A DNA stretch of 64,000 nt from Burkholderia anthina (lineage in GTDB: Bacteria; Pseudomonadota; Gammaproteobacteria; Burkholderiales; Burkholderiaceae). The stretch is from positions 1,426,001-1,490,000 of the forward strand of contig NZ_LNJP01000003.1 in NCBI RefSeq assembly GCF_001547525.1, in the 5' to 3' direction. Below the pieces are notes generated by a model that was not told where the DNA came from, ran no database searches, and saw only the letters and a program-made list of their open reading frames with translations. Position 1 is the first letter of the stretch. Each line of letters starts with the position of its first letter. Below are positions 44,431-53,472 of the stretch, one piece after another. The translations under genes were made by a program, and so were the position numbers.

Positions 44431-45909
44431 ATGACGATGAAAAAGCAGAAGACGATCGGGACGGCATCGAAGATGCTGCTTGCATGGGGGCTGCCGGCGC
44501 TCGCCGGCGTCTCGCTGACGGGCGTCGCGCACGCCGACGACGCGGCGCCCGCGCCGCTGACGGTCGCGCAGGCCGCGCCGGCCGCCGGCTCGGGCGCACC
44601 CGTTGCGCAGGCAACGACCCCGAACGCCATTGTCAATGCCGAGGCCAGCCAGGCCGTCACGCCGCCCGGCGAGCCGTCGGCGCAGTCGAAATCGAACGGC
44701 TTCATCGCCGACAGCCATCTCGACTTCCTGTTCCGCAACTATTCGGACATCCTCGACAACAAGGGCGGGCCGCATCGCCATGCGTGGGTCCAGGGCGTGA
44801 TGGCGAACTTCGAGTCCGGCTATACGGCGGGCCTGATCGGCTTCGGCGTCGACGCATCGCTGTACGCGGGCCTGAAGCTCGACGGCGGCGCCGGCGCGGG
44901 CAACATGGTGCACGTGGCGAAGGGCGGCGGCGGGTCGAACCAGCTTGCATGGGCGTACCCGGGCATCTACGACGTGAAGGCGCGCATCTCGAACACGGTG
45001 GTCAAGTACGGTCTGCAGGCCGTCGACAATCCGTTCATGGAGCAGCACGACAACCGCGCGCTGCCGCCGACGTTCCTCGGTGCGACGATCGTCAGCAATG
45101 AATTCAAGAACGTGATGCTCGAGGCCGGCAGCTTCACGAAGACCGACGCACGCGGCCATACGACGCTCACCAATCTGACGACGCAATACGGCGGCACGCG
45201 CGTGAACCGCCTGACCTACGTCGGCGGCACGTGGGACTACTCGCCGAACGGCGAGGTCGCGCTGTACGCGAACCAGGCCGACGACGTGTGGCACCAGTAC
45301 TACGCGTCGGTGAAGCACAGCATCGGCAGCCCGCAGACGATCAAGTGGACCGGCTTCGGCAACGTCTACTCGACGCACGACACGGGCGACGCGCTGCAGG
45401 GCAAGATCAACAACAACGCGTACAGCCTGTCGCTGGCCGCGCAGCACGGCCCGCACGAGCTGCTGGTCGGCTTCCAGCACGTGCTCGGCGACCAGTTCTT
45501 CGACTACCTGAACGAAACGAACGGCATCTTCCTGACCAACTCGATGGACGTCGACTACAACGCGCCGCACGAAAAATCGCTGCAGCTGCGTTACACGTTC
45601 TACGGCAAGGAAGCGGGCCTGCCGGGCTTCAAGGCGATGGTGTGGGGCGTGACCGGCTGGGGCGCGGACGGCAGTGCGGGCGCGGCGAACGACCCGAGCA
45701 AGTCGAGCATCTACTGGAGCAACGGCGCGCCGGTGCAGGGCCGTCACCACGAGTTCGGCTTCATCCCGTCGTACACGTTCCAGAGCGGCAAGCTGAAGAA
45801 CACGAAGGTCACGTTCATCGCGATGTGGCACAACGGTTCGGCCCACTACTCGGACGCGACGAACACCGAGTACCGTCTGGTCGTGAACCTGCCGCTGCAC
45901 GCGTTCTGA
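44431..45909 (+). CDS. OprD-family outer membrane porin
   Basis: The 492-residue protein has a signal peptide ending near GVAHA-DD and a disordered Ala/Pro linker (about 38-90). An OprD-type barrel follows, beginning FIADSHLDFLFRNYSDILDN and ending with a strand TEYRLVVNLPLHAF with the terminal Phe needed for assembly. OprD-type channels admit basic amino acids, peptides and aromatic acids. Directly after oppABCDF, it probably brings peptides across the outer membrane. ATG at 44431 or 44437. Confidence 0.9.
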   Translation: MTMKKQKTIGTASKMLLAWGLPALAGVSLTGVAHADDAAPAPLTVAQAAPAAGSGAPVAQATTPNAIVNAEASQAVTPPGEPSAQSKSNGFIADSHLDFLFRNYSDILDNKGGPHRHAWVQGVMANFESGYTAGLIGFGVDASLYAGLKLDGGAGAGNMVHVAKGGGGSNQLAWAYPGIYDVKARISNTVVKYGLQAVDNPFMEQHDNRALPPTFLGATIVSNEFKNVMLEAGSFTKTDARGHTTLTNLTTQYGGTRVNRLTYVGGTWDYSPNGEVALYANQADDVWHQYYASVKHSIGSPQTIKWTGFGNVYSTHDTGDALQGKINNNAYSLSLAAQHGPHELLVGFQHVLGDQFFDYLNETNGIFLTNSMDVDYNAPHEKSLQLRYTFYGKEAGLPGFKAMVWGVTGWGADGSAGAANDPSKSSIYWSNGAPVQGRHHEFGFIPSYTFQSGKLKNTKVTFIAMWHNGSAHYSDATNTEYRLVVNLPLHAF

Positions 45910-45965
45910 TCGAAGGGGGGGCGCAAGGCCCCCTGTCTCGCACGGCCGGCCGGCGATCGATGCGA

Positions 45966-46958
45966 TCAGGCCGGCTTGTGCCATCCCGCTACGGAATCGT
46001 TCGCGGCGGGCACCTCTTCCACGAGCGACGTAAGCTGGCGGCCCGTATCGCGCCACGCGTCGAGGCCGCCGCGCAATGCGAGCGCATCGGTGAAGCCTGC
46101 ATCGAGCAGGCGCTTGGCCATCAGCGCGGCCGTCACTTCGTTCGGGCACGAACAATACACGACGAATTTCTGCGTGAGCGGATAGCGCGCGACGATGTCG
46201 CCGATCTGGCGCTCGTCGGCGAACTGCGCACCGGGAATCGTGAACGGATCGAGCTTGCGGTGCTCGGGCGAGCGGACGTCGAGCACCACCGGCGCGGCGG
46301 CGTCGCGCAGCAGCATGTCGAGCTCGTCGACGCCGATCCGCGCGTTCGCGAGCTGGCGGATCAGCGCACGGCGGCGCATCCAGCGCACGGCCGCATAGAC
46401 CGCGAGCAGCGCGACGATGACCAGCAGCACCGCGCGGCCGAGTTGGCTCGCGCCGGCGAACAGCCAGTCGATCTGCCGGTAGAACACGAGGCCGGCGCCC
46501 AGCCCGACGATCGTCCACAGCGCGGCGCCGAGCGCGTCGTAGCCGGCGAACGTGCGGTAGCGCGTGCCGAGCGCACCGGCCATCGGCACCGACACGAGCG
46601 ACAACCCCGGAATGAAGCGCGCGACCGCGAGCACGCGCACGCCGTAGCGGCCGAAGAAGCGTTCGGTCTTTTTCACGCAGGTATCGCGCGACAGCGACAG
46701 CCGGCAGATCGTCTTCAGCGTCGTGCCGCCGTAACGCCGCCCGGCGACGTACCAGACCGTGTCGCCGACCAGCGCGCCGAGCACCGACAGCGCGACGACC
46801 GTCACGAGTTGCGAGCCGATCATCGCCGGATGCATCGCGGACATCGCGCCGAACAGCACGAGCGTCGGCATCGCGGGCACCGGCAGGCCGATGGCCGCCG
46901 CGAGCACGTTGGCGAACACGAGAAGCGGCCCGTACTGGGCGACGAGGTCACGGAGCAT
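45966..46958 (-). CDS. DedA-family membrane protein fused to a rhodanese domain
   Basis: In 330 residues, an N-terminal DedA/SNARE-associated domain (about 1-200) with PVPAMPTLVLFGA and FFGRYGVRVLAVARFIPGLS is followed by a rhodanese-like domain (about 215-315: VVLDVRSPEHRKLDPFTIPG, then VVYCSCPNEVTAALMA) with C269 as the likely active cysteine and C271 beside it. DedA proteins support membrane lipid flipping and pH/antibiotic tolerance; the rhodanese adds possible sulfur or redox chemistry at the cytosolic face. Monocistronic. Confidence 0.9.
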   Translation of the reverse strand: MLRDLVAQYGPLLVFANVLAAAIGLPVPAMPTLVLFGAMSAMHPAMIGSQLVTVVALSVLGALVGDTVWYVAGRRYGGTTLKTICRLSLSRDTCVKKTERFFGRYGVRVLAVARFIPGLSLVSVPMAGALGTRYRTFAGYDALGAALWTIVGLGAGLVFYRQIDWLFAGASQLGRAVLLVIVALLAVYAAVRWMRRRALIRQLANARIGVDELDMLLRDAAAPVVLDVRSPEHRKLDPFTIPGAQFADERQIGDIVARYPLTQKFVVYCSCPNEVTAALMAKRLLDAGFTDALALRGGLDAWRDTGRQLTSLVEEVPAANDSVAGWHKPA

Positions 46959-47112
46959 GACGGCTGGCCGAAAAGGAAACGCGTGGGCAGGAAAGGCGGA
47001 TGGGCCGATTATCGGCCTTTTTCGACGCAGCGGCGGGAATGATGCAAAGCGCCTGACGGCGGCAGGGGAATGTGGGTGAGCCGGCGCGTTGCACGCGGCT
47101 CACCGTTCGGAA

Positions 47113-47382
47113 TCAGGAAGGCGTACGGGCGAGCGACGCGGCGCCGTGGTTTTCGCCGGGCAGCTCGGCGCCGTGCGAGCGGATCGCCGCGATCAGTTCG
47201 GCCGGGGTGATCTCGTAGCGAACCTCGCGGTGGATGCCGGGCTTGCGTTCGTCGACCTCGATCAGCAGCACGCTCTTGCCGTCGCCGGTCGCTTCGAGCC
47301 GGAGCGAGCGCAGTTCGCGGCCGTCGGCCGCGTCGTGTTCGGTGAGCAGGGTCATTGCCCCGGATGAGCCGGTAGTGCGCAT
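47113..47382 (-). CDS. small conserved hypothetical protein
   Basis: The 89-residue protein has no signal peptide or membrane segment. The middle looks folded (LRSLRLEATGDGKSVLLIEV; VRYEITPAELIAAIRSHGAE). The start at 47382 follows AGGATAGG; an internal ATG at 47355 is an alternative. Family not recognised. It lies alone between the DedA-rhodanese gene and the phospholipase gene. Confidence 0.6.
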   Translation of the reverse strand: MRTTGSSGAMTLLTEHDAADGRELRSLRLEATGDGKSVLLIEVDERKPGIHREVRYEITPAELIAAIRSHGAELPGENHGAASLARTPS

Positions 47383-47659
47383 CGAACCTATCCTCGTATC
47401 GTGTCGTGGATGCCGGAGCGGCAAGGATGTCTTTGTTGAATACGGCTTGACGCAGTTTAACGCGAACGGGCCGCGACACGGGGCATTTTCGTGGGCCGGA
47501 AATGAGGGCTACACCACCGATCCTTCTGATGTTTGAGCCGCGCCGGGCGGGCGTCTGCGCCGGATCGGCCCCGGCCGGAACCGGTACCCGAACGGCGTTC
47601 GCGGCCGCCCCGGCGCGGGCGGCGCGCGCCGCGCCGCGCCGCGCGTCGCCGCGGTGGCG

Positions 47660-50005
47660 TCAGAAGCGGTCGGCGAGCCCCATCGCCGGGTCGCTGACCG
47701 AGTGGCGGCCGGTTTCGACGCGCCCGGCCACGCGGCGCGAGAAGCTCGCATCGCTGTCGGCGGTGACGATGAAGTCGTACCAGTAGCCGGTCGAATCGAG
47801 CTTCCAGTGCAGTTCGGACTGATCGCCGGCGCGCACCGTGACGGTCCACGTGGTGCCGGTGCCATGGCCGTTGCCCTGACCGTGACCGTTTTCGTCGCCG
47901 TGGCCATGACCATGGTCGGCGCTTGCGCCGCGCCCGGACAGCGGCCCGTAGACCTGGTTCGACTTCACCGTGAAGCGCACCGTGCCGCCGCCGTCGTTGC
48001 GCAGCCGCAGGTGGAGGCTGCCGCTGGCGCCCGCATAGCCGACGCGCACTTCCGGGTGCGGCGCGCGCGCCCCGGCCAGGCGGCTCAGATCGCCGGTGAA
48101 GCGGCGGTGATAGCCGTTCGGGCCAAGCACCCACAGGTCATATTTACCGCCGTCGTCCGCGCGCGCGGCCCAGTCGCCATGCAGCGTCTTGCCCGGCTCG
48201 ACGACGTAGCGCCGCGGCAGCCGGTCGAGGTGCAGCTTGTCGTAGACGTGAAACACGGCGGCCGCGCGGCCGGTGTTCGCGAACTTCAGCGTGACCGTGC
48301 CGGCGGCGGCATCGGTGCGCGCGCTCGCGTGCAGCTCGTACGGCAACGCGCGCGACGGGCGCACGCCGGTCGCCTGCGCGGGCAGCGCGGGCGTGGCGGG
48401 CGGCACGATCTTCGGCGCGGTTTGCTGCGCGGCGCTCAGCGCGTCGGCCTGGCTTTTCGTCGTGCGGCCCGCGAGCGTCGGCAGCGGTTCGTCGTTCGGC
48501 GTGCGGAAGTTGAACGCGCTCGTCAGGTCGCCGCACACCGCACGGCGGTACGCGCTGATCTGCGGCTCCGCGACGCCGAAGCGCTTCTCGAGGAAGCGCA
48601 GCGTCGACGTATGGTCGAACACCTGCGAGTTGACCCAGCCGCCGCGGCTCCACGGCGACACGATCCACATCGGCACGCGCGGGCCCGGGCCGTACGGACG
48701 GCCGTCGATGGCCGGCTGGCTCGACGTGGCCGGCGTGAAGTCGTGGTACTCGACCGCGACGTCGGCGGCCGACAGCGTATGGCCGCCCGCGAGCGTGCCG
48801 TCGGCGTTGCGCGACGGCACGGCCGGCGACGGCATGTGGTCGAAGAAGCCGTCGTTCTCGTCGTAGTTGACCAGCAGCACGGTCTTGCTCCAGACCTCCG
48901 GGTTCGCCGTCAGCGCATCGAGCACGGCCTGCACGTACCAGCCGCCCTGCGCGGGGCTCGACGGCCCCGGGTGCTCGCTGTACGCGGACGGCGGGATGAT
49001 CCACGACACTTCCGGCAGCTTGCCGTCGCGGATGTCGTCGCGCAACGTTTCGAGAAAGCCGTATGGCATCGTGTTGCCGAAGCCCTTCGCGAGCGGGCTC
49101 AGCGGATCGTCGATCGCCGGATCGTAGAACGCGCCGGCCGCCGTCACCGGCTGCGTGATGTCGGTCGACGCGACGTACGTAGGCCGGCGCGCGGCCGGCA
49201 TCTGCTCGATCGCCGCGCGCCAGTGGCGGAAGCTCATCATCTCGTTGCAGCCGAAGTTGTCGATCAGGCTCTGGTAGACCTTCCAGCTCACGCCGGCCTG
49301 TTGCAGCCGGTCGGCATAGGTCGTCCAGGTCCAGCCCTGGCTCGACGGGCCGATGTCGTTGCCGCCGTTGAACTGGTTGTTCAGCGCGGCGATCTTCACG
49401 CGGCTGCCGTCGGCCGGGCTGATGCCGTTCGGGCCGTTGGTGCCGCTCCAGTAGAACAGGCGGTTCGCGATCGTGCCCGTGTGCATCCCGCAGTGGTAGT
49501 GGTCGCACAGCGTGAACGCATCGGCGAGCGCGCGCTGGAACGGCACTTCGGCCGCGTCGTAATAGCCCATCGACAGCGGCGTCTTGGTGTCGGGCCAGCG
49601 GTTCATCCGGCCGTGATCCCACGCGGCCTGCGCATCGGCCCATGCGTGCGGCGTGCCGCCCGCGCGCTGCGCGTTGCCCTGGCGCGCGTCGAGGTGATAC
49701 GGCGTCACGGTCGCGGCGGGCGTCACCTTGGTGTACGACTGGTAGAACACGTCGCGACCGTTCGGCGACGGCACCGCGAAGCGGTCGCCATAGCCGCGCA
49801 CGCCCTTGAACGTGCCGAAGTAGCTGTCGAACGCGCGGTTCTCCATCATCAGCAGCACGACGTGCTTCACGTCCTGGATGGTTCCCGTTTCGTGGAAGGC
49901 GGGAATGGCGAGCGCGCGGCGAATGCTCGGCGGAAACGCGGACAGCGCGGCGGCGGCGAGGCCGGAACCGGCGGTCTGCTGAAGGAATTTGCGGCGTGAC
50001 GTCAT
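47660..50005 (-). CDS. plcN: phosphocholine-specific phospholipase C
   Basis: The 781-residue exported enzyme has a Tat signal (MTSRRKFLQQTAGSGLAAAA), the phosphoesterase domain with the active-site region MMENRAFDSYFG (about 55-64) and two C-terminal DUF756 modules (about 570 on). It hydrolyses phosphatidylcholine and related lipids outside the cytoplasm. It is longer than the Pseudomonas PlcH/PlcN enzymes (roughly 690-730 residues), partly because of a His/Gly-rich insertion at about 698-714 (DHGHGHGDENGHGQGNGHG). Hemolytic versus non-hemolytic type is not determinable; no PlcR-like partner is adjacent. Confidence 0.92.
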   Translation of the reverse strand: MTSRRKFLQQTAGSGLAAAALSAFPPSIRRALAIPAFHETGTIQDVKHVVLLMMENRAFDSYFGTFKGVRGYGDRFAVPSPNGRDVFYQSYTKVTPAATVTPYHLDARQGNAQRAGGTPHAWADAQAAWDHGRMNRWPDTKTPLSMGYYDAAEVPFQRALADAFTLCDHYHCGMHTGTIANRLFYWSGTNGPNGISPADGSRVKIAALNNQFNGGNDIGPSSQGWTWTTYADRLQQAGVSWKVYQSLIDNFGCNEMMSFRHWRAAIEQMPAARRPTYVASTDITQPVTAAGAFYDPAIDDPLSPLAKGFGNTMPYGFLETLRDDIRDGKLPEVSWIIPPSAYSEHPGPSSPAQGGWYVQAVLDALTANPEVWSKTVLLVNYDENDGFFDHMPSPAVPSRNADGTLAGGHTLSAADVAVEYHDFTPATSSQPAIDGRPYGPGPRVPMWIVSPWSRGGWVNSQVFDHTSTLRFLEKRFGVAEPQISAYRRAVCGDLTSAFNFRTPNDEPLPTLAGRTTKSQADALSAAQQTAPKIVPPATPALPAQATGVRPSRALPYELHASARTDAAAGTVTLKFANTGRAAAVFHVYDKLHLDRLPRRYVVEPGKTLHGDWAARADDGGKYDLWVLGPNGYHRRFTGDLSRLAGARAPHPEVRVGYAGASGSLHLRLRNDGGGTVRFTVKSNQVYGPLSGRGASADHGHGHGDENGHGQGNGHGTGTTWTVTVRAGDQSELHWKLDSTGYWYDFIVTADSDASFSRRVAGRVETGRHSVSDPAMGLADRF

Positions 50006-50475
50006 GGCGTTCGGATCCTGTGAAGGTGGGAGCGTTCGTGAGTTCGTCTGGCGGTGCCCGGGTGTCGTCCCGCCACGGGACGGTCCGCGATGCATGCGCG
50101 TTCGGGGCACCGGCCGCGTGTCGCGGCGGTGCGCGCATCGCGGCCGGCGCGGCGCTCAGTCTAGGGAGGCCGCATGACGTCGACGTGATGAAGAAATGAC
50201 ATTGCATGTCGCGAACGCGACGTTGCATGCACAACGATTCGTTCGAGCGCTTTGCGAGCTTGAAAACGGTAATAAATTACCGATCGCCGAGGGGCGGCCG
50301 GTCAGAATTTTCCGGATTCCGCGCGCGCGGCGCGAAGGCGTTTCGTTGCGGATGCAACCTGACGCACACGGCGTGACCCCGTGTTTCAAATGCGTGAAAT
50401 CGGCTAAGCTCGATGCATTGCCGCGCGCGTGCGCGGTCCGCGCCATCGGCGCGACTTTTCGGACCCGGCCCACCC
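50006..50475. other. 470-bp divergent region, plcN / acetyltransferase
   Basis: No gene is seen. An AT-rich stretch at 50190-50285 with palindromes probably carries the promoter of one or both genes. Confidence 0.45.
50203..50282. promoter_or_regulatory. palindromic sites upstream of plcN and the acetyltransferase gene
   Basis: CGGTAAT-AA-ATTACCG (50267-50282) is a perfect 7-bp inverted repeat. Nearby, GTCGC-GAAC-GCGAC is flanked by two TTGCATG motifs (near 50203 and 50223). Phosphate or choline control of plcN is common in relatives, but no Pho box was identified. Confidence 0.45.
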
Positions 50476-50976
50476 ATGACCGATATCAGGATCCGGCACA
50501 GCGAGACGCACGACGTCGACGCGATCCGGCAGATCGCCGCACACCCCGCGGTGTACATGAATACGTTGCTGCAGCCGTTTCCGTCGCTCGAAAAATGGCA
50601 GAAGCGGCTCGACGACATACGCGCGCACGGCGTGAGCCTCGTCGCCGAAATCGACGGCACGGTGGTCGGCCATCTCGGCCTGCGTCCCGAGCCGAATCCC
50701 CGCAGGCGGCACGCGGCGGCGCTCGGCATGATGGTCGACGTGGCCCGTCACGGGCATGGCGTCGGCGGCCGGCTGCTCGCGGCCGCGATCGATCTCGCGG
50801 AGAACTGGCTGAACATCACGCGCGTCGAGCTGACCGTGTTCACCGACAACCGCGCGGCGATCGCGCTCTACGAGAAACACGGTTTCCGCATCGAGGGCGA
50901 ATCGCCGGATTACGCATTGCGCGACGGCGTGCATGCGTCCGTGTATCACATGGCCCGGATCAGGGCGCGGCAATGA
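50476..50976 (+). CDS. aaaT: GNAT acetyltransferase, AaaT/YhhY-like
   Basis: The 166-residue protein aligns by eye along its whole length with E. coli YhhY/AaaT: IRIRHSETHDVDAIRQIAAH, VYMNTLLQPFPS, WLNITRVELTVFTDNRAAIA, LYEKHGFRIEGESPDYALRD. The acetyl-CoA motif is RHGHGVGGRLL. AaaT N-acetylates amino acids such as phenylalanine and methionine. Monocistronic, with a weak Shine-Dalgarno. Confidence 0.85.
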   Translation: MTDIRIRHSETHDVDAIRQIAAHPAVYMNTLLQPFPSLEKWQKRLDDIRAHGVSLVAEIDGTVVGHLGLRPEPNPRRRHAAALGMMVDVARHGHGVGGRLLAAAIDLAENWLNITRVELTVFTDNRAAIALYEKHGFRIEGESPDYALRDGVHASVYHMARIRARQ

Positions 50977-51243
50977 AGGGCCGGCCGTCGCGGACGTGAC
51001 GGCACGCGCGGCCGCGCAGCCGCGCTGCCGCGCATCATATTCAATCGAGAATTCGTTCGTTTTCCTTCGGCTGTATCCGTCGTATCGTCGAACGATTTGC
51101 CGGCCGATTCGGCCGGCGTCGCTTCTCCGTATCGATGCCTGCGCGGCCCGGCATGTCGGCCGGCTTCATCGTCATCGCTTCACGGCCCTCGTTGCCTGCG
51201 CGGCATCGCCCTGAAACCGTCTTTTTCAACGGAATCCGCTTCG

Positions 51244-52839
51244 ATGAAAACCGTTCTCCGCAATCTCACCGCCGCCTGCCTGTTCGCCGCCGCCGGTGCG
51301 GCGCTTGCCGCTGCCACGCCCGCGGCCGCGCCGGCGGCGAGCGCATCGCCCGACGGTGCGCATCTGCCGCCCGGCATCGCGTGGCAACACGGCGACGTCG
51401 ATGCCGCGTTCGCGCTCGCGAAGCGCGAGGGCAAGCCGCTGCTGCTGTACTGGGGCGCGGTATGGTGCCCGTCGTGCAACCAGGTGAAGTCGACGATCTT
51501 CAGCCAGCAGGCATTCAAGACGCGCTCGTCGTTCTTCGTGCCCGTGTATCTCGACGGCGATACCGAAAGCGCGCAGAAGCTCGGCGAGCGTTTCAAGGTG
51601 CACGGCTATCCGACGATGATCCTGTTCCGTCCCGACGGCACCGAAGTGACGCGGCTGCCGGGCGAGGCCGATCTCGACCGCTACATGCAGGCGCTGTCGC
51701 TCGGGATGACGGCCGCGCATCCGGTGCGGCAGACGTTGACGACGGCGCTGAAGAACGGCGCGTCGCTGACGCCGGACGAATGGCGCCTGCTGGCCGACTA
51801 TTCGTGGGATACCGACGGTGCGCTGCCGGTGCCGGCCGATCGTGTCGCCGAGACGCTGCAGTCGCTCGCGCAACGCGCACGGGCGGCTGGCGCGAAAGCC
51901 GAATCGGCGCGCTTCGCATTGAAGTCGGCGGTGGTCGCCGCGTCGGACGACCCGACGCAGGCCGGTGCGCTCGACAAGGCTGCGCTGGCCGATTCGCTGC
52001 GCACGGTGCTGCACGATGCCGCGCTGTCGCGAGCCGATTCGGACGTGCTGGTCGCGGCGCCCGCGCGCGTGGTCGCGTATCTCGGCGACGACGCGCAGCG
52101 CACCAAGTTGCGCGGCGCATACGACGCGGCGCTCGCGCGCCTGTCGACCGACACCACGCTATCGTCGATCGACCGGCTGATGGCGCTGCACGGCCGCGTG
52201 CTGCTCGCGCGCGGTGGCGCGCGCAGCGGCACGTCGCCCGCCGCACCGGCGGCGCTGGCCGACACCGCCCGCAAGCAGATCGCCGCGTCGGTGCAGGGCG
52301 CGGCGAACGCGTACGAGCGGCAGGCGCTCGTCAGCGAAGGCGCGGACACGCTGACCGACGCCGGCCTGTACGACGAATCGGATGCGTTGCTGAAGGCCGA
52401 GCTGCCGCGTTCGTCCACGCCGTACTACTTCATGTCGGGGCTGGCCGCGAACGCGAAGGCGCGCGGCGACAAGGCAGCCGCGCTCGACTGGTATCGCAAG
52501 GCGTACGACGCGGCGAGCGGGCCGGCGACGAAGCTGCGCTGGGGCGCGACTTACTTTGCGAATGCGGTGGAACTGGCGCCGAACGATTCGGCGCGCATCG
52601 AAGGGATTGCCGCCAGCGTGCTCGCGCAGGCCGACAAGACCCGGGACGCGTTCTACGGCGCGAACCTGCGCGCGCTGACCAAGGTCGTCACGCAGTTGAA
52701 CCGTTGGCGCGGCAGCGGCGCGCACGATGCGTCGGTCAGATCGGTCGTCAAGCAGTTCGACGGCGTGTGCGGGAAGTTGCCGGCGGGCGATCCGCAGGCA
52801 GCGGCGTGCGCGAAGCTGATCCAGCCCGTGAAGGCGTAA
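51244..52839 (+). CDS. exported thioredoxin-fold protein
   Basis: The 531-residue protein has a signal peptide (MKTVLRNLTAACLFAAAGAA) and a thioredoxin-like domain at about 48-165 with the active site WCPSC (C75, C78) in LLLYWGAVWCPSCNQVKSTI. A long helical region of tetratricopeptide-like character (about 170-530: ALDWYRKAYDAASGPATKLR) follows. The WCPSC site and export suggest a periplasmic disulfide reductase or chaperone for a partner bound by the helical part. No cytochrome-maturation genes adjacent; partner unknown. Confidence 0.85.
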   Translation: MKTVLRNLTAACLFAAAGAALAAATPAAAPAASASPDGAHLPPGIAWQHGDVDAAFALAKREGKPLLLYWGAVWCPSCNQVKSTIFSQQAFKTRSSFFVPVYLDGDTESAQKLGERFKVHGYPTMILFRPDGTEVTRLPGEADLDRYMQALSLGMTAAHPVRQTLTTALKNGASLTPDEWRLLADYSWDTDGALPVPADRVAETLQSLAQRARAAGAKAESARFALKSAVVAASDDPTQAGALDKAALADSLRTVLHDAALSRADSDVLVAAPARVVAYLGDDAQRTKLRGAYDAALARLSTDTTLSSIDRLMALHGRVLLARGGARSGTSPAAPAALADTARKQIAASVQGAANAYERQALVSEGADTLTDAGLYDESDALLKAELPRSSTPYYFMSGLAANAKARGDKAAALDWYRKAYDAASGPATKLRWGATYFANAVELAPNDSARIEGIAASVLAQADKTRDAFYGANLRALTKVVTQLNRWRGSGAHDASVRSVVKQFDGVCGKLPAGDPQAAACAKLIQPVKA

Positions 52840-52878
52840 CGACGCGTCGACGGATCGTCGAGCGGGCGGGGCGAACGA

Positions 52879-53130
52879 TTACCGGCCCGACTCCGACGAT
52901 GCGCCGCGGTCGCTGCCGTATCCGGCGTCGTGCTCGCGGGCAATTTTCGCTTCGGCCGATACGATGCTGGCCGGATAGAACCAGTCGCTCGACTGGAAGC
53001 CGGCCTGCTTGAGCGCCTTGACTTCGGCGTGGACCTGCGCGCGCGTGAGCGGCTGGTTCGACTGGGCCTGTGCGGCGAACGGGGCCGAGACGGCCACGGC
53101 GATGGCAACGGCTTGGATCAGGCGCTTCAT
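52879..53130 (-). CDS. DUF4148 domain exported protein
   Basis: The 83-residue protein has a signal peptide (MKRLIQAVAIAVAVSAPFAA, cut after QA-Q) and the DUF4148 pattern LTRAQVHAEVKALKQAGFQS followed by WFYPASIVSAEAKIA. DUF4148 proteins are abundant small periplasmic proteins of Burkholderiales with no assigned role. It is convergent with the thioredoxin-fold gene. Confidence 0.85.
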   Translation of the reverse strand: MKRLIQAVAIAVAVSAPFAAQAQSNQPLTRAQVHAEVKALKQAGFQSSDWFYPASIVSAEAKIAREHDAGYGSDRGASSESGR

Positions 53131-53472
53131 GATCGGGACCTCCACGATTCCGGTGATTCGCGGCGCTTCGTTCGTCGAAGCGCCGCGCGACGTTGGAACC
53201 AGTGTAGGCCGCGGCGGGCCCGGGAAAAATGCGATCGCGCCCAACGCAGTGTTTTGCTGCGGGTAACAATGGGCGCGTAAGGGGCGAGGTCGAGCAATGG
53301 CGCCGGGCAGCCGCCACGCGCGGGCAGGCGCGGCGGCGCGAATTTCACCTGATTCGGCGGCAGGGAAATGAAGTCGGACCGGATGCGCATTCCGGAATGG
53401 GTCCGGCGCGCATGCGGTCCGATCTTGAAAGACGGGAAGGCGGCGCACGAAGCGCCGCCCTGATGCCAACGC
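53131..53472. other. 342-bp intergenic region
   Basis: Between the start of the DUF4148 gene and the stop of the permease gene, both on the minus strand. It contains the terminator hairpin at 53439-53459; otherwise nothing was recognised. Confidence 0.4.
53439..53459 (-). terminator. hairpin after the GntP-family gene
   Basis: GGCGGCGC/GCGCCGCC (53439-53446/53452-53459) with a 5-nt loop lies 14 bp after the permease stop. The T run is weak. Confidence 0.5.
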
